This document shows, one piece after another, positions 36,284 through 61,384 of a DNA stretch of 64,000 nucleotides (position 1 is its first letter; the number at the start of each line of letters is the position of its first letter). The notes beneath the pieces were generated by a model. It saw only the letters and a program-made list of their open reading frames with translations. It had not been told where the DNA came from and ran no database searches. Source of the stretch: Ridgeia piscesae (lineage: Eukaryota > Annelida > Polychaeta > Sabellida > Siboglinidae); the NCBI GenBank assembly GCA_025642075.2, contig JAODUO010000640.1:1-64000 (forward strand). Reading direction: 5' to 3'. A program made the position numbers and the translations under genes.

Positions 36284-36954
36284 TGTTGTATAGTCGTAGA
36301 CTAGGCGTTCTAATCTTGGGCACGTAACGCAATATTCCCCCTCCGTACTGACCCCCTAGACAGTTAGCCATGACCTATTCAGATCAGCCACAGTGTCACT
36401 GTCCATTAGAAATCAGATACTCACGGAGAGAGATTCTAATTACTCAATCATTCGCAGAAGACTTTTCCAAGTGTTCGTTTCAAGAACTTTAATACAGACA
36501 GCATAATACAGAAGTCAATACAATTGTCTAACTGGCCTGGCTCCGTGGGCGCCAGACGTGAAGTTACATGGTGCGTGCGTGCTCTCCCTCCTCCTTCTCT
36601 CTCGCGCACTACTCTATCTTTAAATACTGGCTACTTCGCCCTCTTGCTATGCGCCTGGCCATTCTATTGGTCAGCGTCAGGTCTAGTGCACCTCTACACT
36701 AACTAATAAGGAGCTGGTATCTCTTACCTACGGCCATCTCAGTGGTCAAGCTCCTACTCATCCAAGAACTATGCCTGGTCTATCCTTAGCGAACTCGGAC
36801 AACTGGTTGTAACTGGTTTAAGTACACCAAGCTATGCTTCTAGCTTGACTACTGCAGTTCTACAATATACTGTTAATTATGACTTCATATATAATAATAA
36901 TAATATTTCATGAAAAGTAATTACAAGGAATTTATGCAACCATAATTCCTTACA
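36284..36954 (-). mobile_element. Possible LTR (solo or truncated), minus orientation
   Basis: On the minus strand it starts TGTAAGGAATT and would end CTATACAACA, the TG...CA format. Inside are a TATTTAAA box (near 36,620) and about 125 bp further an ATTAAA polyadenylation signal (near 36,490), the spacing expected for U3-R. A hairpin (AAGGAATT/AATTCCTT) sits at the 5' end. There is no 5-bp target duplication, no clear primer site, and no gag or pol in the flanks. Confidence 0.35.
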
Positions 36955-37285
36955 ATGTGTTATGATTATGTGCATTTAGACAACTTGTCAGATATAAGTG
37001 CTTATCGAAACCACAACGTACAACAATGTAAAACGCAAATCCCGTAAAAGACACATACAGCCTAGCATCGTGTCGATTATCTGCACTACGTAAATCGCTG
37101 TGTCTATGATCTAGTGTGATAAACTCAATATTAAATCGGACATTTAAGATAAGAAACGTATAACACAAGATATTTATGAACTGACTTTCCTAGTATTCAT
37201 CAGTGCTAAGCTACAAATGTCATCCATCGTTAGAATATTATTCTTGTGTCCAGTCCCCAATTAGTCTCGCTTAGTCCCCAATAAG
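36955..37285 (+). repeat. Dispersed repeat block B, copy 2
   Basis: Longer version of block B. Together with the adjoining 57-bp repeat it also has an inverted, diverged partner at 57,505-57,625. Confidence 0.85.
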
Positions 37286-37397
37286 CTCCAGTCGCGCGGA
37301 GTCATTGCCATGTATCGTGACCCACTTGCAGGCCCTATAAGCTCCAGTCGCGCGGAGTCACGCCATGTATCGTGACCCATTTGCAGGCCCTATTAGG
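37284..37397 (+). repeat. 57-bp direct repeat, two copies
   Basis: AAGCTCCAGTCGCGCGGAGT followed by CCATGTATCGTGACCCA and TTGCAGGCCCTAT occurs twice in tandem. The CTCCAGTCGCGCGGAG segment is a short near-palindrome. Confidence 0.85.
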
Positions 37398-37788
37398 TAA
37401 GACGCTAATGTTGTATTCCATGCGTATATCAGCTGTTTCTAAATATCACGGCAAATAACGGTTAATAATTATCGTATGTGTAACGTATTGAAGTTTATAG
37501 ATCATTTATTGTAAATAATGCGTGTATTTGCTTGTTGCTAAATCGAACAGTTTGCCCTCGCAACGAAATAGGCTGACCTAGATGTCAGCATCGCGATTAG
37601 CGCTCGGACTAGTCGATCTTTGTTGTGAGGGGTGTCAAGGTGCTGTTTACGTTAGTTAACGATCTTGACTTTATGAACTTATTTCACGGCGTGGTGTTTT
37701 TATTCGTATCATAGACGTACTTATTACAACTGTATTACCCACACAACAGTAAATATTACGAAATTCGGCAAAATACGCTGCTATTTCA
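37398..37788. other. Unique sequence, nothing recognised
   Basis: Mixed-composition sequence before the composite element. No frame or RNA gene supported. Confidence 0.35.
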
Positions 37789-37832
37789 CAGGGGCGTCGA
37801 TCCGGTTTTAAAAGTGGGGGGACGGGGGACGA

Positions 37833-37835
<3 letters not shown>

Positions 37836-37891
<56 letters not shown>
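37836..37891. repeat. (TA)n microsatellite
   Basis: Alternating TA run inside the composite element. Confidence 0.95.
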
Positions 37892-37894
<3 letters not shown>

Positions 37895-38905
37895 GAAATA
37901 CATATAACTATTTCAGTAAATATAAAACATAATTCATTGTTGGTCTGGTGCTAAGTCTAAAATAAACAAAGGCCTTTATGTTATGCTATTTAAAGTAGTT
38001 ATGTTGGCTACATATATATGAAGAAGGGCCATGTCTCACCCCAATCCCTGAAAATTTGGATGGTAGACTTTGGACCCATAACTGCTTGCCTGATTCACAG
38101 AGTGACAACACGGACTTATGTGCATATAAGTCCGGGGTGACAAGATGCAGAGGTTACAGGGGAAGCTGTGAAGGAGTTCCCAATCCCACCATTTGGCAAA
38201 CACATTTGTCATCACTCAAATGGGATCAAATTACACAACGTGCAGAAATCCGCTGGTTCCGCCGTAGGCGTTATAAGTATCCACCAGGGCGACCAGGCAG
38301 CAATCCAAGGGGTGAAAGGGCATTTAAAAAAATATATATAATGTGCTTGATGGCTATAGTGCCTATTAATATATCAACACAATGGTGCAAATTGACAGAG
38401 CCCGGCATGATGAATATTTACTGGACTAAGATCAAGTTGTGGCCAACCAAGTAATTTATCTAGTAATTTTCCACTGGGTAGTCGGAAGTTTATATCTGAA
38501 CTCGTATATTAATGTTACTACTAGACCGATGTAGGGTTTTTAAGAGAGGGGAGTGATCAGTCTCGCTATACGCCTGTAAATTTGCTTTTATGAACTGGAA
38601 AAGTGGGGGGACATTTCCTATGCTGTCCCCCTCAGGCTGAAAAGTGAGGGACGTGTTCCCTCGTCCCCCACCGATCGACGCCCATGCTGTGTAGAACTTC
38701 CCAATCCTACGTTTTGGCAAAGAAATTTGTCATAACTCAAATGGGAATACGTTACACAAAATGCACGAATCTGCCGCTTCTTTTTATAGGCGATAAGCAT
38801 CAAGCAGGCGGGGGGTGGGGTGAAAGTGAAACACAAATTTTATAATGTGCTCTATGGCTAGAACCTACTAATATCAACACAAGAGTGCAAACTGATAGAG
38901 CCCGG

Positions 38906-39226
38906 CAGCGCTTACATTTTTCCGATCGTTATAAACATTCCGATTGACGTTTCTGTGCATGCGCGGTAAATGTAACATCACAAATGTGCAGCGAAACGAC
39001 AAAGCATTTTTGGTATAAATGCCACGAGCTGTTCGTTAATTCTCCTGTGATGATTACTGTGAAGAGTTGTTTAAAATGTCGCTCAATACAATAACATCTT
39101 ACGTTTGTTTAAATCACTGTCACGGATTATGGCGCACTATAGTCACGTGATTTACGCTTGCTATCAAACCATGCCTTAAAACTTGTTTGCCTCGTGTTAA
39201 TTGCGACAAATAACTTTGCAGAGAGG

Positions 39227-39298
<72 letters not shown>

Positions 39299-39432
39299 TA
39301 ACGAACAACCCGTAGTATATATACGATAAATGCGTTGTCCTTTCGCTGCACATTAGTGATTTTATATTTATCGCGCATGCGCAGAAACATCAATCGGCTC
39401 GTTTATAACGCCGGAAAAAATTAAGCGCTACA
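38906..39432 (+). mobile_element. MITE copy 1, long TIRs, 4-bp duplication CCGG
   Basis: Terminal inverted repeats of about 135 bp: from the left CAGCGCTTACATTTTTCCG, and from the right, read on the minus strand, TGTAGCGCTTAATTTTTTCC. Both continue through TTATAAAC, CATGCGC and ATGTGCAGCGAAA. The flanks are CCGG on both sides (38,902-38,905 and 39,433-39,436). The empty site is preserved in the paralogous unit at 38,400 as GAGCCCGGCATGATGAATAT, so removing the element and one CCGG restores it. The interior has a (TA)n tract and no coding capacity. Confidence 0.85.
39228..39296. repeat. (TA)n microsatellite in MITE copy 1
   Basis: Alternating TA run absent from MITE copy 2, so expanded after insertion or present only in this lineage. 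Confidence 0.95.
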
Positions 39433-39710
39433 CCGGCACGATGATTATTTACTAAAGTAAGATTACGTTGCGCGCTGTGGCCGGGCCCAGCCAAGCAATT
39501 TATCTAGTCAATTTTCTAATGGGTGGTCGGAATTTCATATCGCGAGTTTATTGTCTAGGTACTAGTCCTGTGTAGCGGCTTTTAAGAGAGAGGAGTGCCC
39601 CGCCAGTTTTCTGACCTGAAAAGTGGGGGGGACAATTCCTATGCTGTCCCCCCACTCTGAAAAGTGGGGGGACACGTCCCCCCCCCGTCCCCCACCGATC
39701 GACGCCCGTG

Positions 39711-39989
39711 CAGTATTTCAGCTAGAGCATCGACAATCGTTCGCTGCTGCAATGTCTGCGCAGTTGCGATAAAGCCGACTTTCTACGTGCAACACATGGA
39801 TTATTACATTTACGATGCCAATATACAATGATTTTATTAAAGCAAAGACATTAAATAATATTTTTTGGTGGTGAATTATATAGCCGGATCGACGTAATTC
39901 CGTGACATATTCGTTTTAACATAGATGACTTATTATGTTCTAATGCTGAACGGCGAAGTAATTTATTGAAAGACAATCGCGATGGAAAT
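39711..39989. other. Unique sequence, nothing recognised
   Basis: No coding or repeat signal supported. Confidence 0.3.
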
Positions 39990-40390
39990 GCTTGTGTTTA
40001 CATGCATTTTAGTGGGCTTTTTGTTATTAATTCATCGTAGTGTGTATCCCCAAACATTGATACCACGCGACGTTTGGTATCGAAGCCTGTTTTACCATCC
40101 AATTTTCAACCTGATGACACGCGCTGTGAGGCGCTCGCGTTAACGTAATAGCATAGCCCCGGGCAGTTATTTTGTTGATTTGTAGGTTTTTTGAAATGCT
40201 ACTGAATGCGTAATAATTGAGTAATCAGAACAAGATTTGGCATGTAAAGAGACAACACAATGAAATTTTTAGTCATATAAATTTATTCCCGAGAAGTTAA
40301 TACTTGTATGTGTAAGCGATGCAGAAATAATGGTTAATTTGAGTGAACAATCCTTGCCCAAGCCTATTTTATATACAATTCTTGATATAC
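39990..40390 (-). repeat. Dispersed repeat, copy 2 (inverted relative to 33,580)
   Basis: Reverse-complement partner of 33,580-34,050. Its outer end overlaps the 17-bp direct repeat at 40,351. Confidence 0.7.
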
Positions 40391-40887
40391 TTATTAGACT
40401 GATAGATAACGAAGGTGGCCATGTTTTATTAATCATTGTTATCATATGTGTGGGCATAAATATTACTTGTATTTGTTAACAGTCCTCTTAACTGTAAAGT
40501 TATGAGATTTTTCCCTAAGGTTAGGTAATCGGGGAAAATAAATAAAAAGGCATAAAAAATATTTTTTAAATGACATACCGGAATGAAACTTGTTTAAATG
40601 TCCATGTCAAGTTTTTCTTCCACACGTTTATATTTGTATTGCTTTCAATTAGGTGTTTCTATGTTGTGCTTGTCTCTTGTCAAGTGCTAATTTGCCAAAA
40701 TAACACATTTCTACATTTTCAAGACGAAATATCTCTGGAAGTATGTCTCTGTAAAACAAATGTGTGTACTTGTAGTATATGTTGCTGTCCATGGCAACAG
40801 TTAATATTATATTATTTGAGCTATTAGTTAAAAAGTTGTATTAAGTCAAAAATGGCATTTTATAATATATTCCTTGCCCAAGCCTAT
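40351..40887. other. 503-bp segment bounded by a 17-bp direct repeat
   Basis: TCCTTGCCCAAGCCTAT occurs exactly at 40,351-40,367 and 40,871-40,887. Perfect repeats of this length around a 503-bp segment look like a long target duplication of an inserted retroposon, or a micro-duplication. The enclosed AT-rich sequence has no recognised coding content. Confidence 0.4.
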
Positions 40888-41830
40888 GTTATTATTACCC
40901 ATTGCAAATCTTGCTATTCGTCGTATTTTTTCAAGTTTTTTAATAGTTTTGGGTGTATGGGTCTGAAGCCGAGCTCGCATAGGTTGGGACGAACTAGTCT
41001 AGTGTAAGGTAAATAGGTTGTTTAGTTTCCCTGAGAGCATTAGTATAGATTTCTCTTGATAATATCTAATACACGATTTGATTTGGCAGACGTGGGATGT
41101 GAGTGTTCCAACTAAGGTCATCACAGGGTTTCACACCTTAGTGTAGTGAGTAGTGTAGTGATGTACAAGTCCTAGACTGTCTTCATTGATGGTATACTGA
41201 GACTGATAGACATTTCTTTTATTAGAGATATGCATAACCGAGCATTTTAAACGTTAAAACGCATCTGCCAATTTGCAGACCAGTCCACGTGTACCAACCT
41301 CTTCAGGTCAAACCTCTACAAAATACAATTGTCGCCAAAAGCCAGATGTTATAGGTGACGCCTTCTGCTATACCACTGACATATAACAGAAAACTAAATG
41401 AGCCTAGTACAGTTTCCTGTGGGAGCCCAGACTCAACTGTCATTTCTTCTAACGACTCGCCACCAGCTACTACATTTGGTTCGGAGGCCAATTTAAAATC
41501 CAGTTGGTGACGTCATGGACCCCGTGATACTGGAGTTTTCGTACAAGGCGTGCATGGGGCATGGTGTCAAAGGCCATAGAAAAGACTTGTATTAGAAGAG
41601 CAGTTTGATAGCCCTGGTCTATATTGTTTGCAATGTCTTCTATGGTACTGATTAATTGTGTCACAGGAGCGCTTATTCCTGAATCCATGCTAGTAGTCTA
41701 CAGTTGTGTTATTAGAGTCAAGGTGGTCTATTACATTGTACAGATGATAATGTTCAAATAGTTTGAACATACTGATGTAACGGATATTGGCCTGTAATTT
41801 GCCGATACTGATTTTTCACTCGAATCTTCA
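40888..41830 (-). mobile_element. Degraded non-LTR retrotransposon reverse transcriptase
   Basis: Reading right to left: ISMFKLFEH (RT motif region), HGFR, a TQLISTIEDIANNIDQG stretch, then DFSKAFD-type FSMAFDTMPHARLVRKL, the GLPQETVLGSFSFLLYV block, a destroyed catalytic motif (LLATIV in place of F/Y-A-D-D), then WQMRF- and WNTHI-like C-terminal segments and a final KKLEKIRRIARFAM-like stretch. Several frame changes and stops are needed to follow it, so it is inactive. It lies just downstream of the dehydrogenase gene, in the same orientation. Confidence 0.8.
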
Positions 41831-42330
41831 CTGACGCTGGGTTGCAATTTTGAACAGCCGACACTTCCCGACTGAGTTTTCTGAATCGTGAAACCGCTTT
41901 AAAATGGTTGATTTTTTGTTTCAGTAGATGAACATTGGTTCATTCTTAATAATACTTCTATTAGCAAGTAAACACCGGAACAACAAGACACCTCACTAGT
42001 AGACCCACAGTCAGTTAGAGACCAGTAGACAGTTAACATTACACACCATCAGTGATGCATGTCTTTATCAAATACACCCTTTTGCAGATACAACTGTTTT
42101 GATTCAAACATGCAAATACTAGATATATGTCCAAATGCATCTAAATTTGAGCCCAGGTGTGTGCAGCAGTCAAGCCCAGCTCCTTGTTGTCGTGTGGTTC
42201 TGCTGGCACGTGGGTCTGGGGACACGTAGCACAACGTTGTCTTCTCATGCTGTGTGTCAGTCTCAACTGGTTGTGGTTTCTGTCGACTACAGTTGTAGTA
42301 AACCAGAGGCTGTGTTGGCAGCTTGCACGT
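41831..42330. other. SORD: Dehydrogenase 3' flank, probable 3' UTR
   Basis: The part nearest the stop codon (about 42,140-42,330) is GC-richer and likely untranslated mRNA. No clear AATAAA on the minus strand was found close by, so the transcript end is undefined. Confidence 0.35.
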
Positions 42331-57096
<14,766 letters not shown>

Positions 57097-57500
57097 GTTG
57101 AGATACTTCCTAACCTTCACGTTCTAACTGCTGTCTGGTGTCATCTGCTCGGTAGCTACGTGACCGAGCTCTGCTCTCCAGTGACACTCATGCCGCACGC
57201 TCAACGCTCTGTCGTGTGAGGGCAACCGATAAATAAACATCTAGGAGTAATAGACCAATCAACCTTCTTTCAAGTACCTTGTTTACATGTACGAAACAAT
57301 TGTTATATAATTATAATATATTCTACCATTCTTTACTTTTCCCCGCTTGTAGGTTTCGGCATGATCACATCGAGAAGGCCCCACAATCAACACGCGTAAA
57401 ATCATCGCCTTTTTGGGCATTTATAGGCCCTACTTCAAGGACATTATAATCTCTCATACGGGGCTTCATACATTATCCAACAAACACACATATGATTAAG
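57097..57500 (-). promoter_or_regulatory. SORD: SORD-like 5' UTR and upstream region
   Basis: Sequence directly upstream of the start codon. A TTTATTTATC (minus strand, 57,229-57,238) lies 133 bp before the ATG and could act as a weak TATA element. The segment between is GC-richer than the flanks. No other promoter motif is convincing. Confidence 0.25.
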
Positions 57501-57504
57501 TTCG

Positions 57505-57625
57505 TACCTACACGGCCTGTATGTGTCACGATACATGTCGAGACTCCACGCGACTGGAGCTGATTGTGGACAGGCCACAAGAATGTTATTCTAACGACTG
57601 ATGACAGTTGTAGTTTCCGACTGAT
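57505..57625 (-). repeat. Dispersed repeat block B, inverted copy 3
   Basis: On the minus strand it matches 37,205-37,340: CGTTAGAAT, ATTCTTGTG, CAGCTCCAGTCGCG and CATGTATCGTGAC, in the same order. Confidence 0.7.
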
Positions 57626-57829
57626 GAAAATAAACTAAAGCGATTGGGGAAGTTATTAGTAATTACTTATTATGGTAATCGTCTTAGCAGTATAGTTATA
57701 TGGTTGGATATCAGTAATACAACTCGGATGGCAGATTTACATAAAGGAAAAGGCTGATAAAATATGGATTATAGTCATTTTGTTTCTGTTACACCATAGG
57801 CCTACTCAAAACGTATTCACTACGTACTG
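57626..57829. other. AT-rich spacer, nothing recognised
   Basis: Short unique stretch between block B copy 3 and the retrotransposon. Confidence 0.3.
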
Positions 57830-59440
57830 CCTGTCACGCCGAATGGCGCTTATGGCAGCGACGTAGTTCCTCCACACTGGTCCACCCCTTGCCTGTAGCT
57901 GCCTCCTTCATCTCTATCGCCACTGTTCGGCGCCATGTGGTTTTCGGACGCCCACTGTTTTTCTACTCTTCATGGGTCCAGCGCGCTGCGGTTTTGGTGT
58001 CTTCTTTTCGGAGCACGTGGCCAATCACTTCCACCGTCTTCTGGTGACGATGGTTCGCATGCTTTCGTCATTGGTCTCTTCCAGTAGTTGCTCATCGGAG
58101 ATTCTTCTGTGCCAGAATATCATTAAGATTATTCGGATACTTGTTGTGTGGAATGAAGATAGTCTGGACATGTCTTGCTCTGTCATAGCCTGCACTCTGA
58201 TCCATAAAGACAGGTGGTAAATATACAGCTCTGGTACATTCTAAAATTCATACATGTGCTGTATTGTGTTAATTTCAATACTGCCTTCATGCTTATGAAA
58301 ATACCTCTATTCAATCTGCTCTGAATGTCCATGTATGTGAAGTTGGTAGTACTCGTTAGTTCAGATTGTCCGGCCTTTGTTTCCTTTGGGCTCATTTTTA
58401 GTTCAACCTGTTGGCTGAATGTATCTTTTCCGGTGTCCACTTCAAAAACGTGTCACTTTGGTCAATGCTGCATGTGAAGGTCGACTAGAAGTTTGGACTG
58501 ATATTGACAGTTTCGTGAACAGTGCTCGATGATTGCAACACTTTAATGCTCCTTTCCTTGGGATCCTGACTATCACATCTTTGTTCCATTCATCTGGTAT
58601 TCTACCACGTATCATACTGTTGTGAAAACATGGGTCAAGGTGATAGCTGCTATTTCAGGGTCGGGTTTAGTTTAATCAGTTCGGTGTAGCGTTTACATTT
58701 TTCCGGGCATTATAAACTATCCGGGTGACGTTTCTGCGCTTGCGCGATAAATGTCAAATAATCAAAATGCAGCAAAACGCAACGAATTTATGGTATAAAT
58801 ACCACGGGCTGTTCACTAGGACCTATATAACCTTTCAGCAATGTTATTTGTCGCAAATTAACATGGGGCAAACACATTTTGAGATGTTTTGATAGCAAGT
58901 GCAAATCATGTGCCTGCAATGCGCCATAATCGTTGACAGTGATTTAATCAGACGTACTATTTTAATGTATTTAACGAAATGTTAAGCAACTCTTCACGGT
59001 AATCACCACAGGAGAGTTAACGAACAGCCCGTGGTATTTATATGATAAATGCTTTGTGATTCGCTGCACATTGATGGGTTTACGTTTATCGCGCATGTGC
59101 AGAAACGTCACCCGGATAGTTTATAACGCCCTGAAAAATGTAAGCGCGACATCGGCACTCTCTGTTGTTTTGCCCACGAACTTTACCGTTCTTCAAGTAC
59201 TTGATGGCGGCGATGATCTCCTCTTTGGTCGGTATATCCACGTTGATGTCAAGGTCTTCTTGAACGCCCGAATGTCTGCATGTTCATCGGGTGGTGGTCT
59301 GTTTAGTATTTCTTGGAAATATTCGGTCCAGCGTATTTCCTGCTCCTTTTCTGTTGTCAGTCGGCTTCCTTGCACATCCTTGACAAGCATATCTTCGTTG
59401 TGTGGTATTTGCCGCTTGGTGATATGTGTGGTTATATAAA
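57830..59440 (-). mobile_element. Dead non-LTR retrotransposon, interrupted by MITE copy 2
   Basis: Reading right to left: the pre-RT region (LTTEKEQEIRWTEYFQEILN, then PTKEEIIAAIKYLKNGK), the MITE, ELIKLNP, RIPDEWNKDVIVRIPRKG (RT motif 1), then a jump to VELKMSPKETK, SRLN, TQYSTCMNFRMYQSC, LYGSEC and RRISDEQLLEE...RRRWKW at the C-terminus. The RT core with the catalytic aspartates is deleted between about 58,440 and 58,560. Frameshifts and stops are present. The clade is not assigned. Confidence 0.85.
58685..59151 (-). mobile_element. MITE copy 2, 4-bp duplication CCGA
   Basis: Plus-strand ends TGTAGCGTTTACATTTTTCC and GAAAAATGTAAGCGCGACA, flanked on both sides by TCGG (58,681-58,684 and 59,152-59,155; CCGA on the element strand). 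Removing the element and one CCGA restores the codons AGT-GCC-GAA-CTG-ATT-AAA of the host retrotransposon (S-A-E-L-I-K). The interior matches copy 1 in reverse orientation. Confidence 0.88.
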
Positions 59441-59988
59441 ACGATAGAACATTTTCAGTACATTGACAATACTTCAATTTCCGATCACGTGACGTCAGGT
59501 TTGACCACACTTTCTGTTCTCGGCATGGACATTGTTCTCTTTTGCAACGAAATTGTTATGTACACGTGAATCGCATCAGCCTAAACGTGGTCTGTACTTC
59601 GGAGTTGCAACTTAATCTAGACCTAATTCGAACCCATTGTAGGGACGTATAAATTGTGAACATCGTAACAAAGTTGAGTTATAAAATGTTTTATTCATGC
59701 AAGCTACGCGTAAAATGACAATGAACTTGCTTGTTGTACTGAAAATGTACACCGGCTTCTCCAACACGAGAATTGGTAATGTAAAACACGTATCCCAGTA
59801 TGAATTCGCAAATGTCGATGACTTAGAGCACGGTTCCTAGTCGTTATGCTGACTAGTCCGTATACTGAAATTCCTTGTAATAATAGCACACTTAAAATGA
59901 ACCAGTTTTATTAGTTCACCAAGAAAGCGTCATCATTAGACGTCGTCCTTCCTCGTTCGCAGACAGTGTTCCACCATCGAAGGCGCTG
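59441..59988. other. Unique sequence; polyadenylation signal for the next exon
   Basis: A TTTATT at about 59,906-59,911 is AATAAA on the minus strand, some 80 bp beyond the stop codon at 59,989. The rest is unremarkable. Confidence 0.4.
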
Positions 59989-60111
59989 TTATCGCAGCAG
60001 TTCGACTGCACTTAGGTGAGCTGTAGCACCCACCACCTCTATACGACGGGGTCTGTCCTCCAGCAAGTCTGGCGAGCTTCTCTCCATCCTGGTGACGCGT
60101 CGTATGTTGTC
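59989..60111 (-). CDS. Candidate terminal exon, unknown protein
   Basis: Minus strand: ATGTTTCAG acceptor, 40 codons reading DNIRRVTRMERSSPDLLEDR then PRRIEVVGATAHLSAVELLR, then TAA, with AATAAA about 80 bp further. The piece is GC-rich and CpG-rich relative to its surroundings, charged, and phase 0. I recognise no domain; an Arg/Glu-rich tail of this type could belong to many proteins. It is not part of the dehydrogenase. Confidence 0.45.
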   Translation of the reverse strand, partial: DNIRRVTRMERSSPDLLEDRPRRIEVVGATAHLSAVELLR

Positions 60112-61051
60112 CTGAAACATAACAGTGCTTAATTGTTTTGAATCAGCTAAGATTAAGTTTTAAGTAAGAGATCAAAAATGATGCTACCGAGTCCGAGTGT
60201 GTGGATAACGAAACGAAAAAGAGAGATCAAGGTCACTCCATGGTACGTGGTCCCCCGGCCTCACGCCAATGCACATGAGGAGTGTATTAGTTTATATACG
60301 TATTAACCCTGTCACTAAACATATATTTCTTTGTTTTCTAGCTACTGCTAATCTTGTTCTACATCTCTTCTTTATTGTCAATCACTATAGACGGGAACGT
60401 CTGTCGATCGCCCTCGTGAATAATGCTGACTTCCTCTATGCCTGGAGTTCATCATATATGTTATCGTTCAGCGGGTGCCGCCTGGCCACGTCTATCGTCT
60501 GTGGTCATTCTGTAGTGGACTGTGCTCCAGCAGGTGTTCACTGGTCATCTGACCGTTTCACAGAAGCACATCTCGGCTGGTCGATCTTTCTATTTATATA
60601 CAACGCTTCGTCGGTCTTCGTTTAAATTATGTTCCTCGTCTTCACCGTTGCCTTGATTCCAGTTATCACACATCGTGGCTTCTCTTTACTATACTCATAC
60701 ATAATTTGCATACATACTATACCAATGAGGTGTAAAATTACCACCGTACGCACAAACCTATATAACAACTATCTTTTAAAACCTAAACAGTTGCACAATG
60801 CACATTACGTAAACTCAACCGATTAACTCTTATTTATTAAATATCTAGTTATTTAAAAAATTACACCTAAGGTTTAGATATAAACTCGTGTGCGATGGCG
60901 AGAAACCGTATTATCTGATCAAACTGGGCACTTGCCAAACATACACTCGCTTCCGATTTATCTTTAAGCTGACATTACCATTAGCTTCACATAGGAAGTT
61001 TAAAAGATTGTAAGCTAAGAGCCCGGAAGCGAGTCTGTGCGTGGTAGTTAC
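60112..61051. other. Probable intron or intergenic DNA
   Basis: A plus-strand frame of 118 codons at 60,269-60,625 is hydrophobic in its first part but has no homology I recognise and poor coding character. ACTCGCTTCCG (about 60,946) and CGGAAGCGAGT (about 61,024) form an 11-bp inverted pair 66 bp apart. Confidence 0.3.
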
Positions 61052-61094
61052 CGCACGGGTTTCTTCTGCACCACCAGAGTCTCTGTGGCAATTT
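61052..61094 (-). CDS. Possible small exon upstream of the 60-kb terminal exon
   Basis: Minus strand: CACTTCAG acceptor and CGTGCG|GTAACT donor around 43 nt. One frame (NCHRDSGGAEETRA) joins in phase to DNIRRVTR of the exon at 59,989. All three frames are open over so short a piece, so support is weak. Confidence 0.22.
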
Positions 61095-61384
61095 CTGAAG
61101 TGACCCCAGTTGATCCCCAGTTAGCCCATGTCAGGAAATTTAGATTACAACCACCCGACATCTCAGAGTGACTGATTAAGCTGATATGTATAATCTGTTT
61201 TACTTAGCATTACAGTCTAATGTTTTTAGTTATTTATTTTTGCGCTAAACACTTTGGTAAAGTCCTCAACATGATGAGATCACCATGCGTGACATTTGGA
61301 AGACGAAGAAGCACTGATCATTATTATCAAACTACTTCCGTGTATTATCTTCAACTATTACAAATTCCCAAAGAGAGGTTAAGA
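61095..61384. other. Unique sequence, nothing recognised
   Basis: No coding, splice or repeat signal that I trust. Confidence 0.3.

Larger units (their letters stand above)
37789..39710. mobile_element. Composite DNA transposon with CA-GGGCGTCGATC ends
   Basis: Left end CAGGGGCGTCGATCC followed by a GTGGGGGGACGGGGGACG block. Right end GTCCCCCACCGATCGACGCC with terminal CGTG. A second internal right-type end lies at 38,660-38,690 (CGATCGACGCCCATG). The interior has two tandem units (38,175-38,600 and 38,697-39,610) sharing TTTGTCAT.ACTCAAATGGGA, ATAGAGCCCGGCA and CAATTTATCTAGT. TATTTCA lies directly left of the element and again 3 bp right of it, a possible target duplication. No transposase was found, so it is non-autonomous. 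The superfamily is uncertain. Confidence 0.6.

Noticed and set aside
40570..40827. Cys-rich 85-codon plus-strand frame
   Set aside because: AT-rich DNA between transposon remnants, no signal or splice support; the cysteines come from TGT-rich sequence.
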